Assembly: GCA_964580055.1 (NCBI GenBank)
Contig: CAZOJI010000009.1
Location: 1-64,000, forward strand
DNA: 64,000 bases
Direction: 5' to 3'
From: JBDGYW01 sp964580055
GTDB lineage: Bacteria; Gemmatimonadota; Gemmatimonadetes; Gemmatimonadales; GWC2-71-9
Shown here: piece by piece, positions 27,737 through 35,711 of the stretch
How positions within the stretch are numbered: position 1 is the first letter of the stretch
Layout: each line of letters begins with the position of its first letter
Program-made: the position numbers and the translations under genes
The notes under the pieces: generated by a model
Told to the model about the DNA's origin: nothing
Database searches by the model: none
What the model saw: only the letters and a program-made list of their open reading frames with translations

Positions 27737-28469
27737 CGACGACGGCATCCATGCGTACGGGCTCGAGTTGCTTGTCGATGTCTGTCGTAATATCTGTAAT
27801 GACGTTTGGGTTGTGGCACCTGATCGGGAACACAGTGGTGCCAGCCGGTCGGTGACGCTACATCGGCCGCTGCGACCGGTGAGAAGAAGCGACGGAGAAT
27901 ACCAAATAGACGGGACTCCAACTGACTGTGTATTGATGGCGTTGGGCAATCTCATGCCGCAAATGCCCGATTTCATCTTTTCCGGAATCAATCACGGTCC
28001 GAACTTGGGTGAGGACGTGCTCTATTCCGGTACCGTCGCTGGCGCAATGGAAGGGCTTTCGCAGGGAATCCCGGGCGTAGCGTTCTCTCTGGCCGGCCGG
28101 CACGGTGAGATGCTGGAGGGCGACAGGGCGTGGATCGAGAGGCTAGTCCGGTATGTGGTTGAGGTGAAGGCGTTTCCGCCGGGGTTGCTTCTGAACATAA
28201 ACATCCCACCGATACCGGGCGACGATATCGAAGGTATTAGGATAACGACGTTAGGAAGTCGGGTCTACACTGGGGCGCTCGTTGACGCCGAGGACCGCTG
28301 GGGCCGCAGGGTGCACTGGATTGGAGGCGGAAAACTCTCCTGGTCCGGAGGCGAGGACTGCGATTTCAGAGCAATTGAAGGCGGTTTCATCTCCGTAACC
28401 CCGCTCCACACGGATCTCACAGACTACTCACGCCTGGAAGAGGTGCGGGGATGGAAGTTGGACGGCTAG
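27717..28469 (+). CDS. surE: 5'-nucleotidase SurE
   Basis: 250 aa from TTG 27717, which starts the conserved RILVTNDDGIHAYG block (metal-binding D-D pair). Other SurE motifs are VVAPDREHSGASRSVTL, YQIDGTPTDCVLMAL and SGINHGPNLGEDVLYSGTVAGAMEG. The enzyme is a metal-dependent phosphatase of nucleoside monophosphates and pairs with pcm in many bacteria, as here (19-base overlap). Confidence 0.95.
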   Translation: MRILVTNDDGIHAYGLELLVDVCRNICNDVWVVAPDREHSGASRSVTLHRPLRPVRRSDGEYQIDGTPTDCVLMALGNLMPQMPDFIFSGINHGPNLGEDVLYSGTVAGAMEGLSQGIPGVAFSLAGRHGEMLEGDRAWIERLVRYVVEVKAFPPGLLLNINIPPIPGDDIEGIRITTLGSRVYTGALVDAEDRWGRRVHWIGGGKLSWSGGEDCDFRAIEGGFISVTPLHTDLTDYSRLEEVRGWKLDG

Positions 28470-29137
28470 CCGACAGCTACGGAGGATATCGGTCGCGGCT
28501 GGTTGAGGTCATTCGGGCCAATGGTGTCGAGGACCTCGCCGTTCTTCGAGCTTTTGGCGAGACTCCGCGCCACATATTCGTTCCCGAGGCTATGCGTCGT
28601 CGTGCCTACGAAGATGTGTCCCTGCCGATCGGGCACGGCCAGACCATTTCCCAGCCAACAACCCAGGCCAGGTACCTGGAGGCTCTGGAGCTGAGAGGCA
28701 GGGAACGAGTGCTCGAGGTTGGCACAGGTTCTGGTTACCAGGCGGCACTCTTGGGGTTGTTGGCGTCCCAAGTAGTATCGGTTGAGCGGATTCCGGCACT
28801 GGCGAGTTCCGCTAGGCGCGCTTTGTCCGAGGCAGGTATCTCGAACGTCACGGTTGCGGAAGGCGACGGTTCTTTGGGATGGACACCGTTCGCCCCGTAC
28901 GACGCCATACTCGTGGCAGCGGCAAGTCCGGGAGTGCCCAAACCGTTGCTGCGCCAGCTTACGTCAGACGGGCGGCTGGTTCTGCCGGTTGCTGACTCTG
29001 AAGGGCAGAAGTTGCTACAGATAAGAAGGACCGGGGAAGAATTCCTCGAGACCGAACTCGGGGTTGTGCAGTTCGTACCTCTAATCGGCAAGTATGGTTA
29101 CGGTGACAGTGCAAAGCAGAGGGGTTTTTGTTGTTAG
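28451..29137 (+). CDS. pcm: Protein-L-isoaspartate O-methyltransferase
   Basis: 228 aa. The family entry FGETPRHIFVPE is followed by LPIGHGQTISQPTTQARYLEAL (residues about 55-76) and the SAM loop VLEVGTGSGYQAALLG. It methylates isoaspartyl residues in damaged proteins to allow repair. It overlaps surE, its usual partner, and its end overlaps the next small membrane gene by 10 bases. Confidence 0.94.
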   Translation: MEVGRLADSYGGYRSRLVEVIRANGVEDLAVLRAFGETPRHIFVPEAMRRRAYEDVSLPIGHGQTISQPTTQARYLEALELRGRERVLEVGTGSGYQAALLGLLASQVVSVERIPALASSARRALSEAGISNVTVAEGDGSLGWTPFAPYDAILVAAASPGVPKPLLRQLTSDGRLVLPVADSEGQKLLQIRRTGEEFLETELGVVQFVPLIGKYGYGDSAKQRGFCC

Positions 29138-29352
29138 AGACGATAACAACCTGGCTCACCGATATCATCATAGAACTCGGTTACGTCGGAATAGCCTTGC
29201 TGATGGCGCTGCGATCATTGCTCGTTCCGTTGATTCTCTTGATCTTGATTGTCTACATACTCCGCCAGCAAAGGCGCAGATCGTCTCAAGCGGTTGGCGA
29301 GCCTGAAGCTTCAGGTAGCGTAGCTACCGATTCGGGAGCTACTCTTCCATGA
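29128..29352 (+). CDS. Short membrane protein resembling a DedA N-terminus
   Basis: 74 aa from TTG 29128. Residues 2-27 (LETITTWLTDIIIELGYVG, then IALLMAL) look like the first helix of DedA-family proteins, but the expected ExxFPPxPSE motif is missing. Instead a second hydrophobic stretch (SLLVPLILLILIVYIL) leads to a basic RQQRRR and a polar tail. It is coupled on both sides (10-base overlap with pcm, ATGA with acylphosphatase), which argues that it is translated. It could be a mini-protein of DedA origin or a decayed dedA. Confidence 0.6.
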   Translation: MLLETITTWLTDIIIELGYVGIALLMALRSLLVPLILLILIVYILRQQRRRSSQAVGEPEASGSVATDSGATLP

Positions 29353-29633
29353 TGCAAGACCGCAAGTCCGTGAAGTGGCTACTGTCGGGCCGGGTCCAGG
29401 GTGTGGGGTTTCGGTGGTTCGTGTTTCGGCGAGCGAACGAACTCGGGATTCACGGTTGGGCCAGGAATCTTCCGGATGGCCGGGTAGAGGTCGTAGGCGT
29501 AGCGGAGCAACCAGATCTCGACCGTTTCGAGCAGTTTCTCAGACAGGGACCAACGCTAGCACGGGTCGACGATGTCCAGAAGAGTGACTATCCACATCAA
29601 GTCGACAATGCCAAATCGTTTGAAATAAAATAG
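29349..29633 (+). CDS. acyP: Acylphosphatase
   Basis: 94 aa, family size. The phosphate loop GRVQGVGFRWFVFRRA (residues about 14-29) contains the catalytic arginine, and GWARNLPDGRVEVV supplies the asparagine. It hydrolyses acyl phosphates. It overlaps the upstream mini-membrane gene (ATGA) and lies 16 bases before apt. Confidence 0.93.
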   Translation: MMQDRKSVKWLLSGRVQGVGFRWFVFRRANELGIHGWARNLPDGRVEVVGVAEQPDLDRFEQFLRQGPTLARVDDVQKSDYPHQVDNAKSFEIK

Positions 29634-29649
29634 TTACGTGGAGTAGTTC

Positions 29650-30195
29650 ATGTCCCTAGATAGCCGCAGTCGGCTGTATGATGCGATCCGTGAAGTGCCG
29701 GATTTCCCGGATCTGGGAATCCTCTTCTATGACGTTACGCCGCTACTGCTGAGACCGGATCTGCTCGAACTGGCAGTCGCAGCGCTTGTCGAACCTGTCC
29801 GAGACTTGGGTGTGGACCGAATCGTGGCAATTGAGTCACGCGGATTCATATTCGGGGCCCCACTGGCGATGGAATTGGGTGCCGGACTGGTTCTGGCCAG
29901 AAAGCCAGGAAAACTGCCATGGAAGACTCGTCTCGCGGACTATTCACTGGAATACGGAGCAGATACAATCGAGGTACATATTGATGCGATAGCTGAAGGT
30001 GAGAGAGTACTGATTGTAGATGATCTATTGGCAACAGGTGGCACCGCTCGAGCCGCTGCACAACTGGTGCACGACGCGAAGGCGGAATTGGTGGGTTTCG
30101 ATTTCCTGATAGAACTGGCCTTGCTGAAAGGCAGAGATAATCTGCCGCCAGGGGCGCCTGTGTTCAACGTACTCAGTTATCCGAGGCAGGATTGA
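29650..30195 (+). CDS. apt: Adenine phosphoribosyltransferase
   Basis: 181 aa, standard length. DFPDLGILFYDVTPLL is the APRT entry, ESRGFIFGAPLA follows, and the PRPP loop VLIVDDLLATGGTA lies near residue 119. It salvages adenine to AMP. A GTGGAG-like ribosome site precedes the ATG. tRNA-Arg follows 54 bases downstream. Confidence 0.95.
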   Translation: MSLDSRSRLYDAIREVPDFPDLGILFYDVTPLLLRPDLLELAVAALVEPVRDLGVDRIVAIESRGFIFGAPLAMELGAGLVLARKPGKLPWKTRLADYSLEYGADTIEVHIDAIAEGERVLIVDDLLATGGTARAAAQLVHDAKAELVGFDFLIELALLKGRDNLPPGAPVFNVLSYPRQD

Positions 30196-30249
30196 TAGGG
30201 TGGGGGAGTTGGATAGGTGCATTGTTGTAGTTAGCTTTTTCGCTCTGCA

Positions 30250-30322
30250 GCCCCTGTAGCTCAGTGGATAGAGCAGCGGTTTCCTAAACCGTTGGCCGGG
30301 TGTTCGAATCACCCCAGGGGCG
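30250..30322 (+). tRNA. tRNA-Arg (anticodon CCT)
   Basis: 73 bases: acceptor arms GCCCCTG (30250-30256) and CAGGGGC (30315-30321) with discriminator G, D-arm AGCTCAGTGGATAGAGC, anticodon loop TTCCTAA (anticodon CCT) on a GCGGT/ACCGT stem, T-arm GTTCGAATC. CCA is not encoded. Confidence 0.95.
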
Positions 30323-30402
30323 TGTAAAGTGCCGTTCTGATTAATGCCGTTGTCGAAGAGGATGACATTTCAAGGTGCTGCCTCCGGCAGGGAAGGGGTT
30401 GT

Positions 30403-31065
30403 GTGACAGTACCCACAGAAAAGACCGAACTCGATCCAGTCGTCAGGATTGTAGAAGCAATAAAGAGACACCGTCGGCCCTTGATCATAGCAGCTGCTGC
30501 GGTCGCCGTTGCCGTTGCGGCTGTCATGTACATACGGATGGCGGCCGAGCGCAGAGAGAATTTTGCAGCTAACCTGCTGACGGAAGCCCGGACCGTTGCG
30601 GCGTCCGGAAACGTGGCCCTCGCCATCACTGACCTGGCTGACCTGGCAAACAGCTATCGCGGTACTATGGCAGCCGAAGAGGCTGAGATCTTGTTGGCGC
30701 GACTTCGGATATCTGAGGACCAGACCCAAGCGGCGGCTCAATCGCTTCAGGAATACCTTGATCAGGGTCCCAGCGACCAGTTTCGTGCACCGGCATACGG
30801 GCTTCTGGCGGTGGCCCTGGAACAATCAGGAGATCTCGCCGAAGCGGCAGCTGCGTACGAAGACGCAGCCGAAGCTGCCTGGTACGATTTCCTGAGAGTT
30901 CAATACCTGCTGGACGCAGGCCGTGTTCTGACTACCATGGGGGACACCTCACAAGCCGTCGCAAAATACCAACGAATACTGGACGCTCATTCCGAGATCG
31001 ATATGGTGGCGGAAGCCAGACTCAGACTTGGAGAGTTGCTGGGATCAGACATAGACGCGCGTTAG
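30403..31065 (+). CDS. Membrane-anchored TPR protein (YfgM-like)
   Basis: 220 aa from GTG 30403. A cytoplasmic start with basic residues (AIKRHRR) precedes one transmembrane helix (about 25-45). The periplasmic part carries TPR-like helices (AAEEAEILLARLRISEDQTQAAAQSLQEYL and later SQAVAKYQRILDAHSEIDMVAEARLRLG). This layout matches YfgM, a chaperone-like partner of SecYEG that in Escherichia coli lies near der. It is the last + gene before the convergent junction. Confidence 0.72.
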   Translation: MTVPTEKTELDPVVRIVEAIKRHRRPLIIAAAAVAVAVAAVMYIRMAAERRENFAANLLTEARTVAASGNVALAITDLADLANSYRGTMAAEEAEILLARLRISEDQTQAAAQSLQEYLDQGPSDQFRAPAYGLLAVALEQSGDLAEAAAAYEDAAEAAWYDFLRVQYLLDAGRVLTTMGDTSQAVAKYQRILDAHSEIDMVAEARLRLGELLGSDIDAR

Positions 31066-31781
31066 TCCCAAAACTACCACATTGGCCTAGTTGTCTCGGG
31101 CTCGTCAGACGTAGAAGTGGCAAGATTTCAGTGTCTCGAGCCTCCTTGGTGCGAAGCGGCGGACCAAGCGAGTCACTGCATAGTATGTGGAAAAGTTACG
31201 AAATTGGCACAATTGTTGTGCATACCTTCCCCAACCGGAAAAATCCCTAGCATATTGCGCCTTTCGCAGGAAACGGACGACTTTGGCGTTATGCTTGGTC
31301 TTGAGCTGGCATCTGGACAATACTGGACCATGGAGCCTGGTATTATGCTAGTGGTTGTGTATGATTTCGGTCAAACTGGCTTTGTTGAGCCCACACAAGC
31401 AGGTACCGGTATGCGAGAACGCTTTGTATGTCAGTTTGGCACAAGGCAGCCATTCGGACATTGTCGATAGGCCTTTGGAATCGGCATCTGCTATCCTGGT
31501 ATTTACTGCGTATAAGATATGTTATGTTAAGTTGGCGTGTGTGAAGATGTGGACAACCTGACCGTTCCCCAGGCGCTCCCTCCATAAGTCTTTCCGTGAG
31601 ACTGAGTTGCCTGGCCCCTTCATGCATCGCATGAACCCCAGGAGCCCCAGGACGGCACCAGAATAGACCAGCCAAGTACGAACGACGAGTGAGTTGCGAT
31701 AGCGTATGGACTGACAACGGAGCAAACGGGGGCAAAGAGGCATGCTGCTTGCCCAGGCAACAAACCAACCCGCTGGTGTTT
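31066..31781. other. Convergent intergenic region, probable replication-terminus junction
   Basis: 716 bases between the last + gene and the last - gene. Open frames on both strands here are short and resemble no known family. The stretch is richer in A and T than its flanks. It holds the dif-like site (31505-31532) and small hairpins GCACAA/TTGTGC (31207-31221) and TTCATGC/GCATGAA (31619-31635). Every gene to its left is on + and every gene to its right on -. Confidence 0.75.
31505..31532 (+). other. dif: dif-like XerC/XerD recombination site
   Basis: 28 bases in the 11+6+11 layout of dif. Left (XerC) arm ACTGCGTATAA, centre GATATG, right (XerD) arm TTATGTTAAGT. The right arm differs from the Escherichia coli dif arm TTATGTTAAAT at one base; the left arm shares TGCG and ATAA with GGTGCGCATAA (8 of 11). 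It lies inside the convergent gap where gene strand flips, as expected at a terminus. XerCD would resolve chromosome dimers here. An XerC/D-type gene is at 46.2-47.2 kb. Confidence 0.85.
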
Positions 31782-31811
31782 CTAGAAGTTTATAATGGCG
31801 CGAAACACCAG
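31773..31811 (-). terminator. Possible terminator at the end of dapF
   Basis: CTGGTGTTT (31773-31781) and AAACACCAG (31803-31811) form a 9-bp perfect inverted repeat with a 21-base loop that spans the dapF stop codon. On the - strand the sequence after it is GT-rich (GGGTTGGTTTGTTG) but lacks a true T-run, so termination is plausible rather than certain. Confidence 0.35.
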
Positions 31812-32606
31812 CCTGGCCTGGCCACGAAGCCGGGGTTTCTGAAGCCTACCGGTGGCATCAAGGGTGCCGAATACGGTGAGAAGGCGGCCCGAACTCGTGA
31901 CTATTATCTGCGGAGAAGTGGCTTCTTGCTCGCGGCCAGCCAAAACTGCCGTGCAGGCGACGGAGCCGGTCGCACATGCCAAGGTCTCTCCCTCCACCCC
32001 GCGTTCATAGGTCCTGACCCGAAGGCCTTTTCCGGTAACGGAGACAAAGTTCACGTTTGCACCGTTCGGAGCGAGGGCGGTATGGTACCTCAGCTCCCTG
32101 CCCCGCATCGCAACGTCGGCGCATTCGGCATCGTCAACCAAAACCACCAGATGTGGCACGGCAGCAGTAGTGAGGTGAATCGCCTGCTCTCCAGCTACGC
32201 GCTCGATTGCTGGTTGTGTGACCTCACCGGTGGAGTCAAGCTCGAACTCAGCCAGTTCGTCTTCGCCAGGCAGGACGCGTGACGGTACCGGTCCGGAATC
32301 AGTCTCGAGAATCATCTCGTCCCGCGGAGAGAGTTCCAACCAGCGCGCGATACGTGTGGCGCACAGTGCACCGTTTCCGCACATGGGAGCTCTGCCGCCA
32401 TCGCTGTTGAAGAAATGGAAGCGCACTCGATCAGCAGCAGTGCCGGGCTCGAGAAGGCCGAAACCGTCGGCTCCGACTCCATTCCGTCGATCACAGACCA
32501 TACGAATCTGATCCTCAGTCCAGGTGTGCAGAGGCGAAATCCTGCCGTCGACAAACACAAAGTCGTTGCCGGATCCGCTCATTTTGCAGACAACGATTCC
32601 GTTCAT
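31782..32606 (-). CDS. dapF: Diaminopimelate epimerase DapF
   Basis: 274 aa. KMSGSGNDFVFVDGR opens the protein; FFNSDGGRAPMCGNGALC (about 68-85) carries the first catalytic cysteine and GETLACATGSVAC (about 211-223) the second. It converts LL- to meso-diaminopimelate for lysine and peptidoglycan. Its start overlaps the glycosyltransferase gene upstream (ATGA), so it ends the long - strand operon that begins at pyrG. Confidence 0.94.
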   Translation of the reverse strand: MNGIVVCKMSGSGNDFVFVDGRISPLHTWTEDQIRMVCDRRNGVGADGFGLLEPGTAADRVRFHFFNSDGGRAPMCGNGALCATRIARWLELSPRDEMILETDSGPVPSRVLPGEDELAEFELDSTGEVTQPAIERVAGEQAIHLTTAAVPHLVVLVDDAECADVAMRGRELRYHTALAPNGANVNFVSVTGKGLRVRTYERGVEGETLACATGSVACTAVLAGREQEATSPQIIVTSSGRLLTVFGTLDATGRLQKPRLRGQARLVFRAIINF

Positions 32607-33325
32607 ATTCGTCCAAATATCGATTGAAGGCGTAGTCTCCAGACCAGCCAGATGGCCTCCCTCACAATCCGTCCGGACATCTTGCTCTCGCCATCCGACC
32701 GATCGACGAACACTATTGGGATCTCCACGATCTCAAAACCCTTTCGTTTCGCTCTGAAACTCATTTCGATCTGAAACGCGTACCCGTTTGACCGCACGTT
32801 GTCTAGGTCGATTTCCTCCAGGACCTTTCTTCGAAAACACTTGAAGCCGCCTGTCGCATCGTACAGCTTGTGTCCCGTAACCAGCTTCGCGTAGATGTTT
32901 GCACCGTAGCTCAGAAGTAGTCTGGTCATGGGCCAATTGACAACTGTCACTCTACGGTTGAGGTAGCGCGAACCCAGTACCAGATCAGCGTATTGGATGG
33001 CGGCAAGGAACTCGGGGAGGTGCTTGGGATTGTGTGATAAGTCCGCGTCCATCTCGAAAACGTAGGCATAGTCGCGTTCCAGGGCCCACCTGAAGCCGTC
33101 GAGATAGGCAGTACCGAGTCCCAGTTTTCCATCTCTGTGCAATACGTGGATGCGGTCGCTCTGGTTGGCGAGCGAGTCGGCAATATCCCCTGTTCCGTCC
33201 GGTGAGTTGTCGTCTACTATAAGGACCTCGAGCCGGTCGTCCTGCTCGAGCACCTCCGGCACGATCTGGGCGATATTGCTGGCCTCATTGTACGTCGGGA
33301 TAACGACGAGGGCCCGCTCACCCAT
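32603..33325 (-). CDS. GT2 glycosyltransferase, polyprenol-phosphate mannosyltransferase type
   Basis: 240 aa. GT-A fold: VVIPTYNEASNIAQIVPEVL, VLIVDDNSPDGTGDIAD, the DxD-type FEMDADLSHNPKHLPEF and VLGSRYLNRR follow the DPM1 pattern. It lacks C-terminal membrane segments. Such enzymes load a sugar onto polyprenyl phosphate, the donor for membrane glycosyltransferases. The neighbouring large YfhO-like membrane protein could use that donor. The sugar cannot be told. Confidence 0.87.
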   Translation of the reverse strand: MGERALVVIPTYNEASNIAQIVPEVLEQDDRLEVLIVDDNSPDGTGDIADSLANQSDRIHVLHRDGKLGLGTAYLDGFRWALERDYAYVFEMDADLSHNPKHLPEFLAAIQYADLVLGSRYLNRRVTVVNWPMTRLLLSYGANIYAKLVTGHKLYDATGGFKCFRRKVLEEIDLDNVRSNGYAFQIEMSFRAKRKGFEIVEIPIVFVDRSDGESKMSGRIVREAIWLVWRLRLQSIFGRI

Positions 33326-35711
33326 CAGCCTTCCTCCGAACCAGCCTCGGGCCGAATATGGCCAGCAATACCAGGAACAGGCTCAAAAAGGTGGTTGTCT
33401 TGCCACGATGGTAGGCGCTGCTCTCGAAACGCAGCTCAACCATTTCAGAGCCGGCCGCAACCGGCACGGTGATCAATGTCATGTCTCCACGCACTACCGG
33501 TGCTTCCGAGCCGTCTACGGTGGAATTCCAATCCGGATACCAATTTTCGCTCACAACCAAGAAGCCGTCCTGAGGTGCCGGCGGTTCGATCCGTATCCGC
33601 ATGGCCCCTGGTTCCCAGGTCTCGAAAACCACCTCGTTGCCGAGGGGCTCGGGTAGGTCGGAGAGTGCAGGAAGGTCCACGGAGCTTTCCGGAGACAGCA
33701 GAACCAACTGATCGGGTGGGAACTCCGGATTCAGAATCGTGTTGATTGCCTGTTCGTCCGTGAGCCGCACACCGGCGGGCACCAGTCTTCCATAAGGGGG
33801 CCGTTCCACAGCGGTGTAGACGTCGACCCGGCCTCCCCCGGACGTCTCCGCTCCGCTCATTGCCCTCCGATACCTGTCCTCAAACCCCGGCACTGCTTGT
33901 TCGATACCCGATCCGGGCGGGATGATCACATGTCGAACGGAGTACAGTTCCAGCAGTTTGAGATCGCCGCTGAACAGATATCGCCAGACATTCTTGCCTC
34001 CCATCAGCTCGTCGAAACGATGCAGCTCGTTGCCATGGTGTCCCAGAAGCTGTGGAATGCCTCGGGACTGAAGGCTCGACCCCGGATACGCCCTCTCTGC
34101 CAGGCACAACACTCTGTAGGGCTTCTCGGTCGCCGTGATATACCCGGTCACCTCGTCTGAGCCGTGAAGCTCCTCGTGTCCGTTGCTGAATACCCAGAAT
34201 TCCCTCACGTTGAACCAAAGGTCGGCGCTTACGATGACCGCGAGTCCGAGACACAACAACGGCATCTTTACTCGGCCGGTAAGCGCTCCGAATGCCAGCG
34301 CTCCGACCAAACCCAGCGCTACTCCGCTGGCGACCGCTCCCAACCTGATCTGTGAGGAGGCGGCCGCGGCAGTGCCGGCTACACCGACACCGCTCGCCTG
34401 CTGGATTCCCTGAGCCAAGAACACAGCGAAACCACCAAACGCACCGACGGCGCCAAGGACGATCACCGCTCCAGCTATGACGAGCCAGGCCATCGCGTGT
34501 CGTCTCCCTTCCCCTCGTTGCAGGCGCTCCACTCCCAGAGCCGCGAACACGGCGACGACCAATGCTACTATGTACAGCGCCATCCCCGCAGCACGCGTTT
34601 GCTTCACAAACGGCACAACCTCGTACCAAAGGCGATAGAACGGAGTAGATGCACCGAGCGCAACGAGGAGGAAGAGCAGGCCTATTCCTCCGAGCCATAA
34701 CGCCAGTCGCCGTCGTTTCGTTCCGATGCCCAATGATGCCAGGGCAACCACCGACAGTCCGAGGTACTCCGAATGGAGCTTGGCTGGATTTGTACCCCAA
34801 TAGGTGCCGTCCGCGCTCTGCCCAACGAATTTGGAAAGGAAGAATTCGGGAACGTGAACCCATGGAATCGCAAACGACGTAGCGCCTTCCCAACCCCGGT
34901 AGGATTCGGCTCGTGGCGAAAAGGGTATGTACTCAAAGAACGGCCAAAGCTGAATCGCGCCGATTCCGAACCCGAGGGCTACGGCCCCGAGTGCGAGCCC
35001 CAGATCGGCTATCCGGGATTTGACACTGCGGTCCGTGCGCTCGCCAAAGGTCAGATAGAGAGTGAACAGCCCGGCCGCTATCAGCATGTACTGCGCCATC
35101 TGCGGATGGGGGCTGAGTAACGACAATCCGACGACCAACGCTAGCAGGCCGTACCCTTCGAACCGGCGGTCTCGGACCGCCATCAGAAGTGCCAGGAGCG
35201 CCAAAGGCAGAAGCGCCGTTACGTAGAGTTTCCCGTCGTGCCCGGGATGAACGTATGTTCCGATTACGCCGGAAAGCTGGAAGGCGAGAGCTCCCACCAC
35301 AGAACCGGCCCACGACACCTGCAGGCGCCTCAGGAATAGATATGCAAACAAGCCAGCGAGAACGTAATGGACCACAAACCCGAGATTCATGGCAAATGCC
35401 GTCGGGAGCGCAAGACGGAGCCAGGCGGTAGGGTAGAAGATGTCGCCATGCATGGCGGCGACGTATGGAAGGCCGCCGAAGATCCCGGGGTTCCACAATG
35501 GTATGTGCCCCAGTTCCTTCCATTGCTGCGCCTGCCAATGCCGCCACGCGTAGCCAGTCGCATATTGATCGCTCACCGGACTAGCAAGAAAGAGGCCTTC
35601 CCACATCGGGAGCGAAAGCACCGCAATCCAGATCATGCAAAAAGCCAGCGCAATCAGCGCCGGGTAAGGCGGCGCGAATTTGGGATCATGCTCTTTAGCT
35701 TGGTGAGCCAA
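33318..35711 (-). CDS. YfhO-like multi-spanning membrane protein, putative glycosyltransferase
   Basis: 797 aa from a TTG at 35711 that follows AAGGAG by 7 bases; a longer frame to 35747 lies inside the upstream gene. About 12 membrane segments occupy the first two-thirds, with WNPGIFGGLPYVAAMHGDIFYPTAWL as the YfhO/GT-C-like loop (about residues 57-82). A periplasmic C-terminal domain (EPPAPQDGFLVVSENWYPDW) and a final helix follow. Relatives in Firmicutes glycosylate teichoic acids. With the DPM1-like gene next to it, glycosylation of a surface polymer is likely. Confidence 0.75.
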   Translation of the reverse strand: MAHQAKEHDPKFAPPYPALIALAFCMIWIAVLSLPMWEGLFLASPVSDQYATGYAWRHWQAQQWKELGHIPLWNPGIFGGLPYVAAMHGDIFYPTAWLRLALPTAFAMNLGFVVHYVLAGLFAYLFLRRLQVSWAGSVVGALAFQLSGVIGTYVHPGHDGKLYVTALLPLALLALLMAVRDRRFEGYGLLALVVGLSLLSPHPQMAQYMLIAAGLFTLYLTFGERTDRSVKSRIADLGLALGAVALGFGIGAIQLWPFFEYIPFSPRAESYRGWEGATSFAIPWVHVPEFFLSKFVGQSADGTYWGTNPAKLHSEYLGLSVVALASLGIGTKRRRLALWLGGIGLLFLLVALGASTPFYRLWYEVVPFVKQTRAAGMALYIVALVVAVFAALGVERLQRGEGRRHAMAWLVIAGAVIVLGAVGAFGGFAVFLAQGIQQASGVGVAGTAAAASSQIRLGAVASGVALGLVGALAFGALTGRVKMPLLCLGLAVIVSADLWFNVREFWVFSNGHEELHGSDEVTGYITATEKPYRVLCLAERAYPGSSLQSRGIPQLLGHHGNELHRFDELMGGKNVWRYLFSGDLKLLELYSVRHVIIPPGSGIEQAVPGFEDRYRRAMSGAETSGGGRVDVYTAVERPPYGRLVPAGVRLTDEQAINTILNPEFPPDQLVLLSPESSVDLPALSDLPEPLGNEVVFETWEPGAMRIRIEPPAPQDGFLVVSENWYPDWNSTVDGSEAPVVRGDMTLITVPVAAGSEMVELRFESSAYHRGKTTTFLSLFLVLLAIFGPRLVRRKADG

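Noticed and set aside
31117..31470. 117-codon open frame on + in the terminus gap
   Set aside because: Weak start context, cysteine-rich sequence without family likeness, and competing frames on the other strand; most likely chance.
31548..31556. TGTGGACAA, a near match to a DnaA box, close to dif
   Set aside because: Single imperfect copy; convergent gene layout indicates a terminus and not an origin.
31343..31768. 141-codon open frame on - in the terminus gap
   Set aside because: It crosses the dif-like site, has no conserved motif and no ribosome site.
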